Assembly (NCBI GenBank): GCA_003254925.1
Contig: QANZ01019422.1
Location: 101,750 to 165,749 of the forward strand
Reading direction: 5' to 3'
Origin: Chamaecrista fasciculata
Lineage: Eukaryota; Streptophyta; Magnoliopsida; Fabales; Fabaceae
DNA: 64,000 nt
A program made the translations under genes and the position numbers. Each line of letters starts with the position of its first letter. The stretch's first letter is position 1. The notes under the pieces are model-generated. The model did not search any database, was not told the DNA's origin, and worked only from the letters and a program-made list of their open reading frames with translations. Below, one piece after another: positions 24,901 to 37,700 of this stretch.

Positions 24901-27900
24901 AAACTACGACGGGGTACAATACCAAGAATGATGTAAGGAACTCCCTTTATTCCGTAAAGAGCACTATGAGTTGCTTCAAAAGCCATCGCTCAAGCTAAAC
25001 CAAATATTGCGATAGCTGGTGTAGCAGAAAATGGTCGACAATTGGATTGTGGATTTTAGAACCTAATTTCGCAAGATTATATCACACTATAAGGACCTTT
25101 AGTTAATTTTATTATCTAGAGTCTAGTCTTTGATTTTATTAGATTTCATTACATATGGAGTTATTCACTTGGTTTGAGGGGTTTTTTTTATTGACATACT
25201 AATTTGTTGTTTCAGTTTAGACCATATTGGTTAATGAGCTCTAACATTTAATGGTCAAGAAAGCATGGAGCATAGAAACATCTGAGCCCCTACAATAGCA
25301 GTACAACAAACAACCCAACAAGGTTATTGCCAAAAATTAGTTCAATTCTCCACTACTCAAGCTGGGAATGTTTGCACATTAATTCACCAGCTTGAGAGGG
25401 AGTGTGAGATAAGTACTATATTTTTAGTGTAAATACTTTCTTTTGTTTGATCTTCCTTTATTATTATTTTCATTAGGTGCTGATTTACAGGGGCATTTTT
25501 TTTTTTTATATCTTTCCAGAGAACTTTTAAGCTGCATTTTTCTAGTATTTAATTAGTTGTAATAAGAAATCTGAAAGGATTTTTTTTACTATTAGTCGCC
25601 TGCGAGGCTGATGCACCATTCCAAATTTTATAGAAATTGCACACACTTCTGTTTTTTTGCCCCCATTCCTTACAGGCATAACATCATTGTGAAGTATGTC
25701 AAATGTTGGATTGCAGAATTATTACTAAACCACAGATGAAAATGTTAACCTGTAGCTGCAATGATTTGAAATCTTCTTCAGTGAACAACAATGATTTTGA
25801 TTTTGCACGCTCAGCTTCTAGTGATGCATGAGCAGAATCTGCTGCCTTGAGAGCACTCTCAAGCTACAAAAAAACAACAGAATAAGAGACAAATAATATA
25901 CAACCATATAAATTAGTAGCTAAAAGTAATAAACCATGATCACTTAAACAAGCATAGTCAAATGTAGGGCATTCGGAAGCTTGCTGTTTAGATCACTTCA
26001 ATCTCTTTAAATCCAGAGTGAGGGCGCTCAGAGGACATTGTGAGAGGCAAAATAAAAAAAGCAAGACTACAAAAAACTCCCCCCTAATCAATCGTTCACA
26101 ACCAAATACAATCATCACACACTTCAAGCAGAGAAGCTAATGAAGAATGATGCACTAATACTCTCATCAGGAGTTGGGAACAAAGTACTAAAGTCAGGAT
26201 CCAACTTTGGATTGCTAAGGGGCTTTGATTACAGAATCAGATCTTTTAGATGGAAAATGGTGAGCAACATAACAAAACAAGTAACCAGCATCAAAAGTAA
26301 CCTCAGTCCTAATGATCCCACAGAATTCCTATGAAATTCGCATTTCACAATTTTCTAAGGACATTTGGTCAATTACAGTCATTTGACCATATACTCCTTT
26401 GAAGTATGAATCTTAATATCATTGACCAAGGATGGGAGTAGGACAATCAACACATAGATTCTTACATGAAGATTGAAAAAGAAATAAAGCATTACTCATG
26501 TCAAACTATACCTGTGATTGGAGTCGCAACTTTTCCTGTTTTAACAGTGAGATTTCTGTTTCTGCCTGTTAAAAAGAAAATGAATATTATTAAGCAACCA
26601 AAAATGAAGAGGCAAATAGAACAAAGAGAGAACACTAGCATAAATGAGGATATTTACAATTTCTTTTGAATGTCGGAGATAATTGATCACATTTTGAAGA
26701 CCAGCATCACTAATTGTATCTGCAGTACTTGTAGACAAAATGCCAGCAGAATTTCGCTCCTTCTCAGCCCTTTGGATATGCAAAGCTTCAAGTCGGCTAT
26801 GTAGTATTTTATTCTGAAGAAAGTTCACGATAATATTCAGCCAAATAATTAAATATTATACCAGCAAAAAGTAAAATATTATTGCAAGCAACGATTTGTT
26901 ATTTCAAACTAGCTTTTTCTAAATGCTCATTCTATTTCACAAGCATACAGCAAACAAGGAAATAATAAAAACATCATTAACTATAGAGCATATTCCTGTA
27001 AATACAATGACCTGTTCATTGATTTCATTGTATTTCTTCTCAGCATCATTCTTAGACTTCTCTAACTCAGCCTTCTCCTCCTCCATCTTGGCCTTTAGTT
27101 CATTCTGTCAAACAAAAACAGGGAGTCATGAGTAGTATTATCAGGAGAAAAACAGCAACGAGTAACAACTGGCGCATCATGGTAGAACAATTTGCACCAA
27201 TATAAAAAACAAGAACAAATAAAGGGTTATAGTCCACATGCAGAACAGTGGCTATCGTACTCATGCTTTAAAATTTAAATTGCTTGCATCCAAAATTCCA
27301 GATCTAATAAAACAACAACAGTCAAAACCTTTTCTCACTAGGTAGGATCAGCTATATGGATCAACTGACACCAACATGTTCTATCTTTGCACATGTCCGC
27401 AGTTAGATTATAATAAATGGATAAGAAATTACCCCTAAAATAATATGTTAGGTTATTAATGGATAAAAAATTACCACTAAAATAATAATATGGAGAAGGG
27501 AGGTGGCAGTGTTAAAAAAAAGAAGACTACAAGTCTACAAATTCAGGTGAAGGATCAGTATCCGGAATAAACATATAAAGAAAAACTCAGTAAATGTATG
27601 CCTTCATGGGCATTCCTCTCTAAGCATATTTACCAAAGAATCCTGAAAACCAAACACTGCCATAACATTTTGCACTAATTCATACCAGAAACATAAGTTA
27701 AAGATATGATTTAATCATTCATAGGTCATTAACATCATAAAATTTTGACTTGAAGCGATCCTTCACATAGTATTTAAAGCCTTCATGACCAAATGGCAAG
27801 CGGATTTTTCATTTTTGCGATAGCCAAGGACTCCATTCTCCTTAATAAAACTCATATTTCAAAGCATATAGTATAATACACCTATGCTTTGTCCACACTT

Positions 27901-30900
27901 GAAGCCCAGTTTTCAAGTGGAGGGGCATGTTAAAAAAAAGAATGATTGAAATCATTCACAGACTACCATGATTTTAACATAATTCAAGCCAAAAGGGCTT
28001 TCAACTCAGAGGGCATGTTAAAGAGATTCATTAAAATTATTAAAGGGCCCCCAAAAACGGCTGAAGACTTTTGGATTAACTGATCATTGACACCTTTCAA
28101 GTTTATCATGCAAAAGTGTTCCACAATGTAAGGACAAACCAAGTGTACATCAATACCACCAAACAAAATTATGTAGTTCTTTCTAGGCCAAAAAAAAAAT
28201 ATATAGTTTCCTGTAGTGAAATTAATTTTGAAAGAAAAAAAAAATAGTTGACAGAGAATAGACAGAAGAATCAAGAAGTAAAATACTTTGAAAGAAATAG
28301 CAGTAATTTCACTAAAATAATTTGACAGAAATGGAAAAAAAAAACCCAAGTAAAGAACAAGAAATCTTACATTTTTTCAGGCAAAAAAAAAACAAAGAAA
28401 TCTTACATTTTCAATTTTCTGAGCATCAGCAAGTTTACGTAATTCTGATGCCTCTTCTTGTAGCACAGCTAGCGCTTGTGATGTTTTGGTCAACTCTTGA
28501 ATTGTCTCAGATTGAAGGATAACCTGAATAATAGAGAACAAGGTTAGAAACTCACTTGACAAAAAGAAAGTGAAATACTCATTATAGTCATATCAGATCG
28601 ACTACCTAAATTCTAAACACACCAAAATTAGTTTAACAAAAGAAACCCTAAAATTTCAAGTATCTAAGCAACGAAAACAGCATTTGTAAAACTACTTTCA
28701 ATCATACACAATTCGAATCAGTTTTAGTAAAAATAGAGTACTGGCCTAAACCGATTCACTAGACAGGTGAAAAAAAAAACATAATGTGTGCATCTGCAGA
28801 TAAACAATTAAGAGATGATAGAGGATTAAAGCTCTGACTGCATAAATTTCTAAAAAGAAAAAATGGAAAATGAAAGAAGTTCCTTCTGAATAGCAATGAG
28901 AAGGGGGAAAATCAAAGAAACAGAAATAAACTATAACAGCTCTACCAAACTCCATCGAAGTGAAACCAGAGTCAAGCCAAAAAGGCTACATAATCTAACA
29001 CAATTGCAAAACTAACCCTTGAAATAACTCAAATCTACCCATGTGCAGTAAATCAAATTGGAAAACAAATTTCACTATCCAAACAACCATAATTAACCTG
29101 TCTCTCATAATTGGTTTGAGCTGTACGCCATCTCTGATGTTCCTTGTCTAGCTCTTCTTTTAAAACAGAAATCTGAACGTTCATCGCTGAAATTTCCGAA
29201 CTACAGGCAAAGACACTGAGACATCCAGAAAAAAAAAAAAAAAAAAAAGTTAAATTTCACACTGCAGTCATTAGATATAACTCACGATTTTGATAAAATT
29301 TCTTCTTTAAGATTTGTGATCTCAGCCATTGCAGACATCAGAGCCTCTTCCTTTCCCGCAGCTGCAGAGGCCACTTCTTCAGACTTCAAACTAGATTCAT
29401 TTTCAAGCTCTGAAACCTTCTCTCTAAGTAAACCAAGTTCAGCCTCTAGTGCTTTCTTTGCATTGTCAGCCTAGATAAGGTTTTCAAGGAAAAAAAAAAA
29501 TTACAACAATATACAGCCTGTATGATGGCTTTAAAAATTAATTTATTCTACAATACCTCAATCTTAAGGTTCTCATGAGCAAATTCTATCTGTTTTAGTG
29601 CATCTTCATTCACCTCTGCAATGCTCTTATACTGCAATACATAATATAACCAACCAGTTAGCTAGCTCAAAGAACAATTTGAACAATTAAGTTCGTAAAA
29701 GCAAAATGATAACCTGGAGCATATGAGATTGATTAGCCTGTGCTTCCTCTTTCCATTTTTGAATCTCTTCTTTTGCTGCATGCAATTCAGCAACAACCTG
29801 GTGCAATTTAGAAACAGTACCATCATTCCAAAATGTCACACAACACAGCACAATCACACAACATAATCAAGTTAAGACAAATTCTTTCGTTTATTTTAAT
29901 GAAATAAGGCAAAAGCACCTCCTATCTAGTACAGGTATACACGTACCTCATCACTCGACAAACTGGCAGGTCCACTTGCTCCATCCATCTCAGCATGCTA
30001 CATTCAATGATACAATAAAGTTGATTGTAGAATTGTAAGGACCCCAATATGTCCGAGAAATCTTAACTTAGTAGTCAGACCAAATAACATGCTAAACTAA
30101 TTCCACAGACCATCTCAGATATGATAAAATATATAAAGAAACAATTTCAAGCATGACTTGTAAGCATCCTCATGAGATTTTGATATATTACACATACCCC
30201 CATGAAGAGAGTACAATACAAATAAGTCTACAATAAAATTCACAGAAGTTTTATAATACAAAAGAATATCCACCTTATCATCCGTGGGACTCAATTTTCT
30301 TTGAATGCTGGAGAGTTTTTCCTGTTAATAAGAATCAGAAATCAACCTCTACAACAGTTGATTAAAAAAATGCACAATGGAACGGAGAGCAGTCCAAAAC
30401 ATGTACCTCTGCAACAGCAGCCCTAGACTCAGCAGATGCAACTGAACGCAGTGCATTAGTTAACTCTTTGCCCATCTCCTCAACCTGTCTCATAGTATTT
30501 TTTATGGTCTGGTCACGGTCTAGTGTGAGTCTCCGCACACTTTCCCGCTCTTCTTGTAACTCTTTCTTGGCCTCGGCCCATTCTCTCTGACAATTTAACC
30601 ATTTATCAGAGGCATAATAAAAAATAATAAAACAAATAAATATCAGACGGGCCGACTGAAATTAAAACCAATAAAAGAAGGAACAAAGAAGAGAACGATC
30701 GGGAAGAGGTGGCTGAAGCTGGGTTAGGGCTCAATTAGGTTAAGAAAAAATTGTATGAGAAGAGAAATAAAGTAAAAGGTGAGCTGGGCAAAACAAATTC
30801 CGATAGTGTGCAGATTAACAGTAGGCCCTGGCGTCTTGAGAGTAAAGACATACTGCTAAGTGACAAAAGTAATATGGCTCACTACAGCTTGAAGAATCAT

Positions 30901-33900
30901 TTGGAACTGATATTCCTATTGTGCAGGTTTTTTTCTTTTTAGCAATGTGTAGTTGGATCTACGGCAGTACTGGGCTGATCTACTACATGTCCAATGCATT
31001 TTTAAAGGTTTGTTCTTTCCTGTTTCTCAATTCTCCTAAGCGTATTCTTTATGCTCTCAAAATGTGTTTCCTTTCATCCAGATAGAAACTCCTTTTCTTT
31101 ACTCAAGTTTTTTGGTATAAAAATATGAGTGGATGTGAGTATGTCAGTCAAAATGAGGAAAAGCAAAGGACAATCCAAAGTCCAGGCCAAAGATCAGAAG
31201 AAAGCCAAAGAAGTCAGGAAAGAGAATGAGTGAGTTGAGAAAACCCCAGTGAAAAATCGGACAAGAGGAATGTAAATACAGAGGGGAAAAGAAGAATAAA
31301 AAATCTGAGTCTTTCAATATCTTGCTCAGTAACCATTGCATATAACTTGTAGAACTGTAAGTACTAACAATAGGAAACACAAAAAACATACCTCTAGTTT
31401 TTTAATGTAGTCTTCTTGTTTTCTCCTCTCTGCAGCTCTTGCTTCCTAGAGTTTTCAGAAAAAATAAAGTTCAAAACCAAACTATGAAAGTAATATGAAA
31501 TAAATGAAGTGATTATAATGAACTACCTCTCGGATTTCCTCAGCACTCTGTATGGTACCCAAACTAGCCTGTAACGATTAGTGTAAGAATATACACAAGT
31601 GATAAAAAGATTATAAAAAACTTAGAAAAACAAGAAAAAAATTAAACAACAACAACAACATAACCAAAAGAAGCTGATTCCTAACCTGCAGGCGCTGCAC
31701 CCTCTCAGATAAACTGCGAACCTCATCAGATGCTCTCTTTTCAGCATTTAATATGACTTCCTTTTCATTTTTTAAAACAGACAACTGATAAAGAAAGATA
31801 AGCAATGAGAACATTAAAGAAAGAGGTATAACTCAATATACAATTTTATAGAATTTAAAGACAATAACATAAATTCATTAAATTTGTAACCTCCATAGAC
31901 AGTTTGCGAGAATGCTCCTCAGCGGCATTCAATGACTCAGAACTTTCACGCAGTTTTCGCTGGTAGTCAATAATTAGTTGAGAAAATTCCACATTCCTCG
32001 CTAAAATGCCGTTGGATTCAGCTTTCTAATGTGTCATCAATGACATCAGATTGAGATACAAATGTATAGCTCAGTGCAATCCAGACATCAAAGAAGGACC
32101 ATTAACTATGAAGAAATGTAATCACCTGGTGTTCAAACTCTTTCATGAAACTGTCAAGCCTGTCCCTAGCAAAATTTGCTTCAAGTGCCAGCTTGTCACG
32201 TTCTGATTGTAATAAAATATTCTCACTCCTGGAGGTAAACAGAAAGTCAGACTAAGAACCAATTATCGCATACAGACATCAAGGAAATATCACCGAATAG
32301 ACAACCTAATAACAGCAACTCAATACTACAAAGACCATAAAGTTCAACAACAGAAAAATTAGGCATAGAACTCAAAAAATGGATATATATTAATCACTAC
32401 AACTACTTTCCCTGAAGAAATGTTTTCAAATGCTCTGAACATCAAAATTCTCCTTATTGGGGATAATACTCGATCCAAAGTGGCATATAAATGACTTTCT
32501 GTCCTTTACTTTCTTTGAGAGGAGTTTCTATCCTCTTCCTTTGAACTCCTCTTTCTTACTAATATATTTCATTTTCTATACCAAAAATAAAATATTTATG
32601 CCAACTTCGACACATCATCCATATAAAAAAAATTCTTTTTCTTACTAGTATATTTCTTTTTCTATACCAAAACACCAAAAAAAAACATTGGACAGCAGTA
32701 AGTCAGGCCAGTATTTTAGTAAGAGCTACCCTAAATATATGCTTCATTCCCATTAATCCTTTCTTTACACCATGACAAAATGGCAAGCCACAGTTACACA
32801 CCAACAAACAATGAAGACTATCATATAAGCAACCAGAATTAAATGTAGCTACTATACCTAGACTTTCCTAGATCTTCCTCAAGGCACCTCAGACGATCCA
32901 TAGCCTTTTCAAGGGACCTTTTAGTGGCTTCCTATAATAAGGCAAGTAATGAAATATATTAAAAGTATGAAAGGAGAAGCGGCAGTTTCTTAAATCCCAA
33001 TGTCAACTATACCTGCGAAGTTTCAATTAAAGCCTTAAGGTTGTTTCTTCCGCCATCTGCAGCAACTAAAACAAAAAATAATAACAATCATAAGGTGCTG
33101 CAGGTAGACACTTATCTAGCAGTAATCAAACAAACAGCAGTACAGCTCATGTAAAAATGCTAATTAATCTGAGCAGTTTCATCAGCATTTTCCATGATGT
33201 TGGCATCATTTTCACCATGTACCAGAGTACAAAAAGTGGAATCTGACACCAAAAGCAAACACCTAAAAAAAATTGAGATAGAACTTCCCGGAACCTTTAC
33301 AAAAAAAAAATGTGATACTAGCATGTAAACTATTGCAAGTTCAAACACAAGATATATACAAGCCCATTTCCAATTTAGACATTTAGTGTAGAAATGTCAC
33401 TATAATCCCAGGGTGATTTCGTGGGGTTGATTGCAGATATTGAGTAATGAAAAAGAATATCCATGATTAGAATAGTATCTAAATTCTAAACCTAGCATCA
33501 TGTGATCAGGATAATTTTCCCTGGAACTACTGATCGCCAATGGTTGCTACTTTCTACAGGTTTCTTCTTTTCATGCACCTTTAGAGAGAAAGGGGATTCT
33601 CAAAACTAATGTTTCCCTCCAACTTCACAATTTTTCTAGTATTACTTCTGTTTTAGGGAGCTATCATGTCTTGGAGTTAAGGGCAGTAAGAAGTAAGATC
33701 CAACATGACTAATTGCTCTTTCTACCATTGCCAAAATTTACTACATTCTTTACTCGTAGTAAGATCCATTTTCTCCATCTACCATGGGATTGATATAGAC
33801 CATTGAGATCATCAATCAGACAAGTAGCCCTTAGTTCTATTTTATTCCTAGGTTTTTCTGTCCCACTCTTATACCTTGACCTTTAGGATGTTGATAGCTT

Positions 33901-34755
33901 CTTCCATATGACAAACTTCTATATCCTTTTATATCTTAAATGATGCCCAAAATTAATCAGTGACTGCGTCCCCATTACAAAGGGATGAGCCCCCTTTCCA
34001 CCTCCAGATCAATCTTGTTAGTGAGAGATGCTTACAGGGAGACAAAGAATCTTCAAAAGTTCAAACTACTATAACTAGTTAAGAAACTTATACATATGAT
34101 TGGGCTCATCAAGCCATAGCAGGAAGGAAGGATACTAAAAGAAAAACCAATACATAAACACTTCTGGAACCTGTAGGAGCTTCTGAGGGATTTGAATGAG
34201 ATAAATGGAGACTATGTTCCTCCTCGTACAACCTCTTGTACATTGCAACCTACATTGGATAAGAAACCAAAGTTCAAACTTCATGGTGAAAATACAACAA
34301 TAACTATAATAAAACCAAAATTACTAAGAGATCTGAATAGATTAAAAACAGAAAAACAATAAATTAGGTATTTTGGCCCAATATTTAATGTCCATGTTTT
34401 CAATCTTTGAAATACTACTAACTACAGGTCCTAATGTGCTATGTTGGAATTCCAACAGAACCAGTCAAGCGATATTTTCCTTCCACTAATGAACAGACAT
34501 CTATTCATAGGTCACATCCTCCTACATTATTCAAGGAACAGAAGACTATAATAAATGATTACTGATGTATGAAGTGCTTCAATCATGCGCCCTTGATCTT
34601 CTGCTCTCTGTATAACTGCTGCAACTTTAGAAGCAGCTTCTTCAGTATGCTTTTTGAGCTCAATTTCAAGCTTCTCCTGTTGTTTAAATAGGACAAAAAC
34701 AAATCAAATAATCAACAAGTCCCTGGAGCACAAATGTTAACAACACCTCCCCCCN

Positions 34756-34799
<44 letters not shown>

Positions 34800-37700
34800 A
34801 AAGAATCATCTTTAAAAAAACCTTGAATTCCCTCTCCTTATTTTCTATCTGGTCAGAGAGACTTCTTGCAAGGCTTCTGAGTTGAACATTCTGTTCAACT
34901 AATGCATTTATGTCCTTGAAGGTCAACTGCTTCCAAGCCAATACAATAACATGTTAGACAGGAATAGTCTTGTTGAAAAATATACCAAAATATAATAAAG
35001 TCATAGAGCTCACAAGGTGCTCTGAGATAACTTTTTCAGCTTCAGTCTCTGTGTGTGTCCTTGAATCAATATTTGCTGCATCATCAACAGTATCAAACCC
35101 AACTGATCCACAACGAAGCTGTATATCCCGACATTCCTTCAAGAGAACTGTCACCTGGAAATAAAAAATTAATTGCTGCCATAAGAAAATTGATAACTGA
35201 ACTAAACAATAAACAAGGTTAGAAGAAACCATAGAAAAGAAGGCATTGATAAATTTAAATAAACACAGAAGGAAAACAAATCAAAATCTAGAAGTACTTA
35301 AATGAACTAACCGCAACCTTTGTCTCATTAATAAAATAAAACACTTCAGACTTCACTGAGCATGTTCTTAAAGTTGTAAAAACAAAAAAAAGAACAGAAA
35401 ACCCATTTTTGGTTTCCCCCAAAACTAAGCCCCTCTTGTAAATAGGATGATGCTCAAAGTTATTTTATGCGGGTCGAAGTTTTAAAATTTTGAAGCTTAT
35501 ATATTTATATCTACAATTATACTGCTTTGGACCTTTAGGAGTGTCTTTGGTTTCAAACCAACTAATATACAAACAATAACCTCTCACCGCCATTTCTTTC
35601 ACATTTATAATTTATTTTACTCTTTAACAAAATAATGACATAATTAGCATATACTTCAGCACATGTCAACCCTACCAGTATATACACACACATATATTCA
35701 CACCATGTCATGTCCTACGATATAGCGTTTAAAATTTCTGTGTGCCCATCCATGACAATGTTAGTGCTTAGTTCATAACTAAATTTAGTTTTCTTTTCAA
35801 TGGTTTTCCATATTGACATGCTACAATACAACATATGTAGTTCTAACATGGCAACGATAAGAGAAGAACAAAATTCTAGAGATCTAGCCTATGCTCAAGC
35901 AATTCAATATTTCAGTCAAAAACAAATGACTTGACTGTATAGGTATTACAGAAGAAATTACCAAGAAAAGAAAAATGTTATTTTCTCTTTACCTGTTTTT
36001 GAAGGTCAAAAATCTCTTTTTGAGCTAGATTATAATCCCGTTCATGCCTTCTGAGGTCAGCCTGCAAAAATATACACCTAAGAAAGTCTGAAGAAGGTAA
36101 GAAGGGAAGGGGGTCTTGGGGGAGGGGGTGGATGGGGAAACTGAAGAAATTGTAGGTTCCATCAAAAACCTTAAGTTCCTGGATAGTTTTCTCTAAGTTT
36201 GCCTTTGCAGCGAAGGAGTTTTGCAATTTTTGATTCATTAAAGAGTACGCCTCAACCATTTTCTCATGTTCCACTGCATTAAGACCAGCATACATGTTAG
36301 TATTAAAGATAGGAGATTGTTGATGAACAAACTAGAAATAGTCTAGCATTTCTCTTCCATTAGAGTCATTACATTACATAGTTGGAAAAGATAAGAAAAT
36401 ATAATAAAAAAAGGGTATTTTAGCAAAGCTTCTCTCTTTTAGTGATGACATAAGTGCTCTACTAAACATCCAAAACTACTCAATATAGGACTAGAACATC
36501 CACTTCACCCAAGTCATCATCATATTTAAAGGTAAGTTTGATAATGGTTTTATTTAAGCCTCGCCCGACAAATCTTTTGTTGATGATGAAGCTGCTTATT
36601 TAAGATATGTACTTTAGATTTTTTTTTAATAATAGATATTCTAATTTGCTACAAGAAGCAAGCAAAAAATTACTTTTTTGTACACAATAGTATCCCTGAT
36701 CAAAATATTATTTACCATAGTTACCTCAAATCTTTTTTACTTCCTCTATTAAATACATACCTTTTTATGTAATTTGATGATCAAAGGATTTGGCCAAACG
36801 TAGAATGTTTCTCGCATACTACACTTTATACAAGAAACTCTATTGAAAAAGAAGTCATTTCAACCCAAAAAAAAAAAGCAAAAGCTTGGACAAATAGGCC
36901 CTTAAACTTATAGAGGTGCAGACATCTTTACAAAAAGGACTAACCATGTGAATGGCATTATACTAGATCAATAATGAACAACCACCCATAAGTTGTTCTT
37001 TCCATAGATAGATTATTTATATCCAATAAAAAGCTAAAATTACAAAGTAAAGGGATGGGATATCCTAAGAACAGATGGGACAAGAAAAATAAAAATAATA
37101 ATGAAACTAAACAGACCCCAATCTCTTTGCATGTTCCACAAGGACAACCCTGATTTCAGTAATAACAGGGATAGTCTTTTAAGACAACCATGTCAAGAAA
37201 ACCAGAGGGGAGCTAAAAGTACAAGAAACAGTAGAATCTAGACAAACCAACGGCAGTGTTTTATTTTTCTACTAAATTTTCCGACAACAGTGCTGCAATT
37301 TGGCTTTGATGAAATTTTATTCACTTATCTTACACTTCAAGAAATTAATTATTACAAAATAACAATTAAATTTTCTCACAATGAACCCCAGAATACTCCC
37401 CAGTCTAATGACCAAAAATGAGATACCTCTTTCATCTACAATGGCTTCTGCTTTCTCCTCTAACTCAAATAGAACCTGAAAAGGTAATAGAGAATTACGT
37501 ATTTTCCAATGAAAAAAAAAACAGGAAATAGGGTTAACGTCTTAATCAGGGAAGAGATATCAAACAACTTAGAAACTGACATGACAAAAATTTTATTCAA
37601 GCAAACAAAGGCATAATATAATATAAAGCACAGTCTTGGAACTTAAGTGTGCATCCTAAGAAGGGAGCATCGAACACAATTGTGGTCAAACCCTAAAGCA

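Larger units (their letters stand above)
18959..28523 (-). other. NUA: NUA exons 33-48 (residues 1094-2094)
   Basis: Exons in transcript order: 28407-28523, 27012-27104, 26658-26813, 26512-26565, 25750-25863, 23774-23851, 23487-23636, 23320-23391, 22292-22447, 22148-22201, 21876-21966, 21727-21785, 21505-21624, 20884-20988, 20538-20718, 18959-20364. Intron 37 (23852-25749) is the longest and holds an LTR-type insertion. Intron 33 is 1.3 kb. The acceptor of exon 45 is a weak ...TTTTGGAG without a pyrimidine run directly before it, so this boundary is the least certain. Exon 48 alone encodes 467 residues. Confidence 0.88.

Noticed and set aside
24672..24986. 104-codon - strand frame inside NUA intron 37 as an extra exon
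   Set aside because: It is not in phase with exons 37 and 38, is not part of known NUA proteins, and lies in the inserted LTR-type element.
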